From Cylindrotheca closterium (Eukaryota; Bacillariophyta; Bacillariophyceae; Bacillariales; Bacillariaceae), in assembly GCA_933822405.4 (NCBI GenBank), contig CAKOGP040000258.1, positions 49,529 to 81,454 of the forward strand: a stretch of 31,926 bases of DNA, in the 5' to 3' direction. Shown piece after piece: positions 9,173-17,600 of the stretch. The translations under genes and the position numbers were made by a program. How positions within the stretch are numbered: the stretch's first letter is position 1; the number at the start of each line of letters is the position of its first letter. Below the pieces are notes generated by a model, which was not told the origin of the DNA, made no database searches, and saw only the letters and a program-made list of their open reading frames with translations.

Positions 9173-11461
9173 ATGATGTACAAACGAAGGCGTTGCAGCA
9201 ATCCGAACAATATTTGGGGAATCATCCTTCAACCATGTCTCGTCATCATACCGGTTTTGATGCTGCTAAGTCTCATTATGGCAACATCAAACTCGGTGGT
9301 GGAAGGATTTGGAACGCCAGCATTATGTTCACCATATGCACACCATGTTGCTAATACGGGAGTCCCAGCAAAAATGGGGCGCCAATTTGCTGAGGGCACT
9401 GCCACGAGACAACGATCAGCCACACTTCAGGTGGCGTCTTTTACAGGGTCAACAAGCTTCCGAACTTGTGGTGGCGCCTCAAGGAGAATAAGAAGGTCAT
9501 CATCAACCACAAGGTTGAATAACAATGTCGACAGCAGTGGTGGAGATAGTGACGGGTCTAATTCTCCTTATTGGTTTGCCAAGGTCAAGACATCAGCGTC
9601 ACCTGAAAAGACAACTCAAGCTTTGCCAAAGGAGGATATGCCAAAGGAGGATACTCCCATTGCGCCTACGCAGCAACAACCGCAGCAGGATAATCCCATT
9701 CTACCGCAGCAACCTCAGCAATCACAACAGTCAAGTCGTCCAAACTCTCCATTCAGTCATTCACAAGATGCAGATGTTGCAAGAAGACGGCCAATTACAA
9801 CTACAACTGCTGGTAGTGTATTCAAAGTGGACGCTCCTATCGCACCGCAACAACCACGATCACAACAACAGCAACAACAACAACAACAACAACAACAGCA
9901 GTCAATTCAGCCCAATTCTCCATTGAGTCATTCAAGAGCCGCAGATTCTAGTTGGACGGACATTGCGACACCTACTTCCAAGACTCCAACGACGAGTGCT
10001 AGACAGTCTGGAACTGGCAGTGTGTTCAAAGTGGATACCCCCATTGCACCGCAACAACCAGAGCCACTATTGCGACCACAGCAACAATCACATTGGCAGC
10101 AGCAGCAGCGGAAATCACAGCAGTCAATTCGCCCAAATTCTCCATTGCGTCATTCAACAGGCGCAGACAATTGGACGGATGTGGCGACACCTACTCCTAA
10201 AACTCCAACAAGTCGACAACCGGCCTCTGGCACTGGGTTCCTGCCTATTTTTGGTGTGGTTCCAGAAATGGCACCACCTACACCACCGCTTCCTGCTCAA
10301 GAGAATACAATCCCTCGTGCCAAAGAGAAACGAGTCATCCAACCAAAGGGCGCATCGGATCAAGAAAGGACAAGAACTGGACTACCTCCTCAAGAGAACC
10401 AAGCCATACTCCCAAAAGCGAAGCGAATCAAACCAATGGGAGCATCGGATCAAGAAGCGGCAACAACTTCACCACCACCTTCTCAAGGCAGTACAATCAG
10501 ACGCGCAAAAGAGAAACGGATCCAACCAAAGGGAGCATCGGATCAAGAAAGGGATCTATCCGAAGTCAACTATCAGACGGAAGTCCCACCTGCTCCAGTC
10601 TCCGCCCCAGCACCAACCTTTCCACAACTGACTCCACCACTTGAATATGTCTCGACAACGAATGATGTACCACAAGCAGGGGTAGTAGTACCAAATACTA
10701 GTACAATCAAAGTACAAGAAATTGACGACGAAGATGAAGAGTACGACGACGACACTAGTGTGGCTCCCATTATTTTAGAGTACATGAACAACGATACAGA
10801 TGAATACATGCAAACCATCATCTTTCCCTTTCGAGTCGACCCGAATGTCCGATCCGAAGAACACATTGGCCGACAAAATGATGCTCCCATGTTCACTCCG
10901 TCCGTCAAGGCGGATATCTACAAGGTACTGCGAAGTCCCAACGATCCAAAAGCAGGAGCCGAATCACCACCAACTAGTGGCAGTAGTCCATTTGCGGCCA
11001 TGCTACTGGCCAAACTGGACGAGGGTACCTATGCCTTTTGCGATCGATCGTTGTACGAGGATTCCATGAAACAACAAGAAGACGCCAAGGATGAAGCATG
11101 GGACAAACTGGCCCAGTACACTCCCTTGGACGATGACCAAATGCTCAAGGCAGTGGCTTGCATTGGACAAACCAGTCCCAACGCACTTGCCATTACCAAA
11201 GCCTTTGAAGCTTATTTATCACAGAAAGCCTGGGCCTGGGGAGACTACCAGGCTTCTTGTCTAAGTGTGGAGTTTCTGATTGCCTTTGGGAATGAATTGT
11301 CCACAAGACTGGACATCAATCACCGGATTCGATCTCGCAAATTGAGTCCTGAAGAATTGCTAATTCTATCGAAACCTCCATTTTGCAACTACGTCCAACC
11401 GGACATGATGCGAATCTTTCAAGACCAGTGGAAAGAAGAAGAAGAAGAAGAGGCAGAATGA
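9173..11461 (+). CDS. PMFT-core family protein 3 with long repeat-bearing disordered N-terminal region
   Basis: Single exon, 762 aa, from the first ATG after an AT-rich leader. The basic N-terminus MMYKRRR and hydrophobic stretch IIPVLMLLSLIMA form a signal peptide or anchor. VVEGFGTPA follows (possible plastid cleavage before Phe), then a long Arg/Ser/Thr-rich, acid-poor stretch typical of transit peptides. About residues 150-460 are disordered and Q/P-rich. They hold three copies of a [S/N]-x-x-PNSP[F/L]-x-HS unit with GSVFKVD[A/T]PIAPQQP between copies, then three copies of AKxKRxxPKGASDQE. The conserved core is C-terminal (about 568-745): DAPMFTPSVKADIYKVLRSP, FAAMLLAKL, TPLDDDQMLKAVACIG, ITKAFEAYLSQKAW, SCLSVEFLIAFGNELSTRLD, INHRIRS, LSKPPF, ending in poly-Glu. 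Compared with its neighbour the extension sits on the opposite side of the core. Function unknown. Confidence 0.85.
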   Translation: MMYKRRRCSNPNNIWGIILQPCLVIIPVLMLLSLIMATSNSVVEGFGTPALCSPYAHHVANTGVPAKMGRQFAEGTATRQRSATLQVASFTGSTSFRTCGGASRRIRRSSSTTRLNNNVDSSGGDSDGSNSPYWFAKVKTSASPEKTTQALPKEDMPKEDTPIAPTQQQPQQDNPILPQQPQQSQQSSRPNSPFSHSQDADVARRRPITTTTAGSVFKVDAPIAPQQPRSQQQQQQQQQQQQQSIQPNSPLSHSRAADSSWTDIATPTSKTPTTSARQSGTGSVFKVDTPIAPQQPEPLLRPQQQSHWQQQQRKSQQSIRPNSPLRHSTGADNWTDVATPTPKTPTSRQPASGTGFLPIFGVVPEMAPPTPPLPAQENTIPRAKEKRVIQPKGASDQERTRTGLPPQENQAILPKAKRIKPMGASDQEAATTSPPPSQGSTIRRAKEKRIQPKGASDQERDLSEVNYQTEVPPAPVSAPAPTFPQLTPPLEYVSTTNDVPQAGVVVPNTSTIKVQEIDDEDEEYDDDTSVAPIILEYMNNDTDEYMQTIIFPFRVDPNVRSEEHIGRQNDAPMFTPSVKADIYKVLRSPNDPKAGAESPPTSGSSPFAAMLLAKLDEGTYAFCDRSLYEDSMKQQEDAKDEAWDKLAQYTPLDDDQMLKAVACIGQTSPNALAITKAFEAYLSQKAWAWGDYQASCLSVEFLIAFGNELSTRLDINHRIRSRKLSPEELLILSKPPFCNYVQPDMMRIFQDQWKEEEEEEAE
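9733..10230 (+). repeat. Protein-level repeat A in PMFT-core gene 3 (PNSP..HS / VFKVD..IAPQQP)
   Basis: The PNSP[F/L]xHS element recurs near 9733, 9901 and 10123, with VFKVD-x-PIAPQQP between copies and a (CAA/CAG)n tract at about 9864-9903. Two copies are followed by W-T-D-[I/V]-A-T-P-T. Confidence 0.75.
10305..10555 (+). repeat. Protein-level repeat B in PMFT-core gene 3 (AKEKRxxPKGASDQE)
   Basis: Three basic units at roughly 90-nt spacing, each following a [P/S]PP-x-Q-[E/G] element. They read AKEKRVIQPKGASDQE, AKRIKPMGASDQE and AKEKRIQPKGASDQE. Confidence 0.75.
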
Positions 11462-13067
11462 ATGCACACATATATATAAGCAATCAGCAGAGACGTAATC
11501 CAGAACATACCAGGTATTCATCATGGACTGAGTTCGTACTCACAAGACCAAATTAATTGTGAAAGAAGCAAGATCGAAATCGTGGAAAGAAGGCACACAG
11601 AACAAGCAAAGCAAGATTCATTTTGTTGTAACTACGAATACCCTTTGTATATTCGGATTCGGATTCGGATACGGTAGGGAGCAAATTTGTACTTTTGAAA
11701 TTTAACTGATTGGCATGGATGGAAGTAGTACGAGTACACCATATACTGTATATTCCTGGACTCGGAGTAAGATGAAATTGTGGAACACAAGGGAAGACGA
11801 ACTTGTGTGCGTGTGTGTTTGGAAAGAAGACATACAGAACAAGCAAACCAAGAGTCTTTGGGACCAATATGGCCTTGGTGTTCTGAAACGATGGTAGGGT
11901 GTTTGTAATACTTTCCAAACTACTGCAGATGATCAGTAGAAGTTTTTCAAAAGCCGCCAGAGAAGTAGTACAATTAGTAGCAATTTACAACGACGAAAAT
12001 GTAAAGTTGATACGACATGTTGTGGAAGAACAAATCAATTTAGATTCTTTGTTCGTATCAATACCCTTGGTGTTCGGATTCGGTACCAGGTAGGGAGTTT
12101 GTACTACCGGTATTGTCCAAATTGTTTGAGAATATATGAAGTTGTATCACTGCATGCCACATGGACCAAGCCAGTAACAAAAGACGAAATTGGTACCAGT
12201 ACTTGCTGGTACTGGTAAAGTCATGAAACGAAATTGTGTGAAAGAAGCGACGCAGAACAAGCAATCAGGATTCTTTGGACCCATACTGTACCCACATTAG
12301 TTCGGATTGTTTGTACCGGGACCTCTTGTGGTGTGAATACCGCTACCAGTAATATACGATAAATACCAAAGGAAGAAGTTGATCAGCATGCAAGATTTTA
12401 TCTGGCGTACGGGAACACTGCCACCCAAAAAACGGCAAAAGAATCAAAGGGGTGACATCTGTCATATTTAATAAAAAAATACCTATAATCACGTGTCGTG
12501 TAGTTTTCGAATCTTACCACCACCAGGGATGTAGAAACCCACGAGAATCTGAACGCAGAAACCAGTAGAAACCGCACGCGAGAATTTCCCGATGCATAGA
12601 TACTGATTTCGCTTTTTTAGGTACCGGTACGTGTACCACAAACAACTGTTATTTCTCTGACAGCGGTTCGCAAACTGAAAAAAGCAGGCAGGCAGGTTTC
12701 CCAATGAGAACTGCTTGTCCATAAGATTTTCCGATTTGGCCTATGTCTCAAGGGAATGACGTTGGGGAACCAATGGAATGATTTCTGGTACCTTTAAGTA
12801 AGAGAATATCACACCTAGAATTCGCCTTCGACTTGACATAATTGTAAATCTGATGGAGAAGTTTCTCTGTTGTTAAAGAAATGGAAAACAATTATAACAA
12901 GTCATTCATCATCATGCCAGTTGATAAACAGAACTCAAACCACGATCGAAACGAGTATCATTTTCTCGCTCTCGCGCTCCCCGCTGTTCGACACCTGATT
13001 TTCTTTTCCGCTTCCTCAAACCAGAATCCCAAACAAAAAGCAATACAAATAAAAATACAAATACAGA
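11462..13067. other. Long intergenic region, no supported gene
   Basis: Non-coding 1.6 kb between PMFT-core gene 3 and the TPR gene. Its first half is a degenerate tandem repeat (separate entry). The second half (12340-13067) is AT-rich with several GGTACC/TACCGGTAC palindromes, for example near 12618-12637, and no motif-bearing reading frame. Confidence 0.6.
11560..12330. repeat. Degenerate tandem repeat, about four units of 190-240 bp
   Basis: The element CAGAACAAGCAA or a close variant recurs at 11598, 11835, 12026 and 12253. In the same order it is followed by AxxATTCTTTG-like, CCCTTGGTGTTCGGATTCGG-like and GGTAGGGAG-x-TTGTA-like blocks. Spacings of 237, 191 and 227 show length drift. 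Units are only partly alike, so this is an old array. Confidence 0.65.
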
Positions 13068-13910
13068 ATGAGCTCATCATCACACGAAACAACCACCACT
13101 AGAACAAGAAGAGCAGCAGCATCAAATACAACCACAAACACTACTACTAGTACTGAAATGGACTCTCAAATGGAAGAAGAACTAGAAATGCTTGTAGAGA
13201 CCAACAACAGAGCCGTGGCACTGCTCGAAAAGGGAGACTTTGAGCCTGCGATTTCTACCTTTGCCCGGGCCTTGACGTTGGCCCGAGCCACCATGACCAA
13301 GAACCAGGCAACGCAATCCTCAAACAAACTGGCAGCCGTCAGCTTTGACGAATGCATGGAACGAAGCCGCGCAGCACGATTGCAATTGGGCCAAAAGAAC
13401 AAGGATGTTGAGAAGGAAAGCGAAAGCGAACAAGAAACCTGTCACCTGACAGATGGTTCCAAAGCCTTTTTGTACAACACGGCCATGCAAGTCCAGAGCA
13501 GCGATTTGCCTGCCACAACCTTTGAATCCCACGTCTTCATGTCGGTAGTTTTGGTCTTTAACGCCGCCTTGGCCTATCAACTGGCTGGCGATCAGTTGCT
13601 TCAAGAAGATCTGAGCAATGTCATTTTTGTCCGCAAGTCCATCAAATTGTACAGACTTGCGTACAACATTTACCACGAAGAAACTGTGGGAGCTTCTCCC
13701 TACTTTTGCATGGCAATTGTCAACAATTTGGGATTGCTTTATCAAGAGAATCATTGCGGAGACAAGGCTGACAAGTGTTTCCAACATTTGCTCTCCACTC
13801 TCATGTTCTTGGTGGACTGCAAAGAGAACATGGAACATTTCGAAGGTTACTTTGAAAATACCTCTCATTTGTTCTTTCCAACGAACAAGCGACTTGCACC
13901 TGCAGCATGA
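13068..13910 (+). CDS. TPR-like protein of a diatom-expanded family
   Basis: 280 aa, single exon, starting at an ATG after an A-rich leader. After a Ser/Thr-rich start comes NNRAVALLEKGDFEPAISTF, a TPR-like helical pair, followed by a variable Lys/Glu spacer. The C-terminal half has a second helical array: VFNAALAYQLAGD, KLYRLAYNIYHEE, AIVNNLGLLYQEN and CFQHLLSTLMFLVDCKEN, ending in APAA. I recall this pattern from a family with many copies in pennate diatom genomes, thought to be a protein-binding scaffold; no enzyme motif is present. Location is probably cytosolic, since no presequence is visible. The gene stands alone between two long non-coding stretches. Confidence 0.85.
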   Translation: MSSSSHETTTTRTRRAAASNTTTNTTTSTEMDSQMEEELEMLVETNNRAVALLEKGDFEPAISTFARALTLARATMTKNQATQSSNKLAAVSFDECMERSRAARLQLGQKNKDVEKESESEQETCHLTDGSKAFLYNTAMQVQSSDLPATTFESHVFMSVVLVFNAALAYQLAGDQLLQEDLSNVIFVRKSIKLYRLAYNIYHEETVGASPYFCMAIVNNLGLLYQENHCGDKADKCFQHLLSTLMFLVDCKENMEHFEGYFENTSHLFFPTNKRLAPAA

Positions 13911-14607
13911 TTGATGAATGATTCAATGAATCAATGATTTGATTCATTCGGAATTTGCTTACTCAATGCTCTGCTCCTGCCAAAGAACATTTGAAGATCA
14001 CTTCAGCGCTCCTAGCGAAACAACGTTTACAAAAACCTTTGGAACGGGCAGCTTCCTTCAAGGCGGCGCTCGCACAGAGGGATGAAAGAACTCACAAGAG
14101 AGAGAAAAGAGGAACGAACAAAGTCAATTCACTTGGCCCTTCCTCCTCCTCCTCTCACTCCATACAAGAAAGTCATGGCAACTAATACTGTACAAACATA
14201 TGATATTGCGAGGAATCCAAGAGATAATTGTATACAAGATACTTATGCGCCTTGATGGCTTTGTATCGATAGAATAATGAGGTTAATTGATGTTAATAAT
14301 CATACAGTATCATCCTACCACACCATTCGGTGTATTGCTGCCAACCGGTATGCTCAGTCAGAGCTTCCACAACTATCAAAGTACCTAAAAACATATTCGT
14401 GATCACGCACCACGTGAAGGATCATGTTCAATGTGCTCCTGATCTGAAGGAAGTACAAAACATACAACTATCGAAGTACCTCAAAGAAACAGAAATAGAC
14501 CCTTTTCTCACTTGATCGCATCATTGCAGCAAAATATTACTGCTGAAGAATTGAAGTGCAAGCATACTGAATATACTCTATACTGCTGCCAGTTTGCTCC
14601 AGTGACA
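13911..14607. other. Intergenic: 3' end of the TPR gene and promoter of the large nuclear-protein gene
   Basis: Contains the hairpin at 13925-13948 and TACTGTA/TACAGTA at 14186 and 14303. A short imperfect direct repeat of ACAACTATC[A/G]AAGTACCT lies near 14370 and 14465. No gene is supported. Confidence 0.55.
13925..13948. terminator. Perfect 9-bp hairpin just after the TPR gene stop codon
   Basis: AATGAATCA, six-base loop, TGATTCATT, starting 15 bases after the TGA. It may sit in the 3' UTR. Whether it affects RNA 3'-end formation is unknown; the low GC content makes chance a fair alternative. Confidence 0.35.
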
Positions 14608-17600
14608 ATGCCACGAAGGGGTAAGAGACCCAAACGGAAGCCTATTGCCAGCAGTGAGAGCGACAATGAGAGTGAAGACGACTCCTTTGATGAAGAAGAT
14701 GAACTACCGTTGTCCAAACTGATACCACAGTTGGTCAATAATAATAAGAAAGATATTATGGAAGAGGCATCGTCGAATTCTGACAAGAAAGATGAAAAGA
14801 ATAGCAAGGCTGGTGACGCTGTATCAGAACAACAATCTAAAACAGCAGCGGGTAGTGTCAAGGAGGAACCTTCTGTCACGGATTCTTCTTCTCCTGCAAA
14901 AAAGAAGCGACCTGAAACTATTACTCAACCCAAAGCAACAGTCGCGGATAAACCAAAAGATAAAAAGCAACCATCGGCTGCTTCCGATAACAACGAGGAG
15001 GAACAAAAATCTGAAGTGAAAGAAACTTCTGCCACTGCAAAAGCTTCGACTGATAATATGAAGGAAGACACCAAGGCTACCACCACTCCAGAACCTGATA
15101 ATGATAGTAATAAGACCATTGAGCCTACCAAAAAGGATGCTCCTAAACCAGCCCTTTCAGCGGAAGAGAAGCCCATTGAAAAAGCAACGTCCGTTGCTAC
15201 CAATAAGGCTCCTGTGATAAAGAAGGACGAACCAAAAGAAGAAGAAAAATTGGCTACTGTCAAGACGCAAGCTGGTACCAAGCCCTCGGAAGTTTCCAAA
15301 GGAGCAGGCGGTTCCACAACCACCAAGGATGACGAGATTGCCACTTCTTCCACCAAGGCACCACCAACTGTTGCAACTCCTCCTGCTGCTGCATTGTCAA
15401 AAATGGAAACTGTGGCCAAGGAGACGCCTTCTGCTGATCCGACGCCTGCCGCCAAGACAGAAGTTGCAAAAACTACTGCTGCAGCAGTAGTGGTAGCCAA
15501 GGAACCGCCCTCATCTGAGCCCACTACCAAAGAAACAGCCGCCGCATTAGTTTCCAAATCAAAAGAAACCAAGCCGACAATGGCGCCCCAAGAAAAAGCC
15601 AAAACCTCTACACTGACTCCTCCTCCTCCTACTACTGCAGTTAAATCCAAGCAAGAAGAAGAGATGGATAAGATGGAAATTGATCGTCCACCGCAACCAG
15701 CTGCTCCTGCGACTCTGCTGCATAGTAGCCCTCATGCCAAAACCAATGTTCCGACAACGAAAAAGGAGGATCCTCCTAAGGATGGTTCTTCATCACCAAT
15801 GGAAGTGGATGCCATCACTTCTCCAGTAAAACCAAAAGAGAAAGACATTTTTGTCACGCAGCAGAAAATTGCAGTTGCCACACCACCGACTGCTCAAGCT
15901 GCACCCCCCAAGCCCGTCACTGTACCTGCTACTGCAGCTACTGCTGCAAAAGCAGTACCGAAACAAGAGGCAACAAGCGCTGCTTCGGAGAGTGGTGAGG
16001 CTACCGCACGAAAACTAACAGCAACCGCCAACTCGAAAGATGCCAAAAGTGACAGCATGGACGTGGACAAACCGGACGACGAAGGAATCAAGACATCCAA
16101 TATCAAAGCTACCGCCACTACCAAAAAAGAAGCATCAGTGCAAAAGATCCCACCAAAACAACTCAAGCCTTTTTACCTTCCGGAACAATGGGCCGTCGAA
16201 GTAGAGAGTGACGACGACGAGGGGGAAGATCCCTTTCGATTCTTCAAGAAGGATGGAAGCACAACTACACCCAAACCTGCGGCAAAGACGAAGAAGAAGG
16301 GTAGTAAAAAGCAAAAGCCCATCACTATCAGCGTGGTGTCTGTCAAGAAGCAAGAAGATGACAGTGACTCCACGGAAGCATCGAATGACCCACCGGCGCT
16401 TGTCGATGGCGTGGACGAGACTTTCAAGTGGATCGAGAACGATTTAGGCTCTATGTCAGAACAGGATATCGCAGCGCTTGTGGAGGAACAATTTCAAGAT
16501 TCGCTTGACTTCTTTCAGGAACCACACGAAGATCAAGACGAAGACTATTGCAATTCCCAAAAGGAAAAGAAGAAAGAAAAGCTGAAGGAAGAGTTAACGC
16601 AACTTGACGTTGAAGACAAAGCTATCGAGAATCAGATTGGAAGAATCATCGAGGACCAGAAAGAAGCCAAAAAGAGTTCAACTCAGCGTAGCGTGGAGAA
16701 ACATTTGGAGAAGGCGCAAATGGATGAACGTCGCGAAGTGCAGCACTTGCGAGTGAAGTACACTCAAAAGATCAATCCCATTGCCCAGAGCATTCGAAGA
16801 AAAGAAACTCAACTCAGCCAACGGCACAAGGACGAGCAAACGAAGCTAGCGACCAGTTGGCAACAACAGAAGATTCAGCAACGCATCCCAGACCATATTG
16901 CCAAGGCGAATTATCACCAGCAATTGCAGCAATTGCGTCGGAAACAGGAGGATGATATTCAAAAACTCAAAATGATCAATGTCAAAGCAGCTGACATGAA
17001 GAGGAAATGCGACGAGGAGTTCCAGCGCGAAGTCGAAAGAATCAAGGCAATGTACGAGAAGAAGAAGGGTGACATTGACCAGAGTGGAAAGAAAATTCTC
17101 AGCCAAATCCTTGTAGGCTATACAAGTCTTCAGAAGCACTATCTCAAGCGTCATCGGCATCAAATGACCAGAAAAAAGCAAGGGATCACCCAGGCTATAA
17201 AGGCACTGGAGAAAGGAGATGATGCTGAAGCCGCTCCAAGTTCGCCACCGAAGTTAACCCCAGCTCATGAAAAGAAAGGTGAACCGAGACCTCCTTCTCC
17301 AATTCGGACGTGTGGTGATTGGTTCCATGACTCTGGTAACGAGAAGTCGGGTGCCGCATTGAGGCACAAGCATCGTAAGGTTGCGCTGAACCAGGCGTCG
17401 AAGCAAATGGCTTGTGAAATTCACAATGAAGGGATATGGGTCTATCAAGTGATTGATAAGAGTGATAATCGCAAGAGTAGGAGTAAAAGCGAGTCCAATC
17501 CTTCAATCGATCAAAAGCATTTCATACCTTGGGGTGTCAAGGCCAGAGATCTTCTTGAGTCTCTTATCTGCGGTGAAATCCCTGAATTTTGCTTTGCCAA

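Noticed and set aside
14512..14607. Upstream extension of the large nuclear-protein gene
   Set aside because: The open frame starts only at TTG; the first ATG at 14608 begins a typical basic nuclear N-terminus.
14925..15650. 241-codon minus-strand frame inside exon 1 of the large gene
   Set aside because: It is the antisense of Ala/Thr/Lys-rich coding sequence, with no motif.
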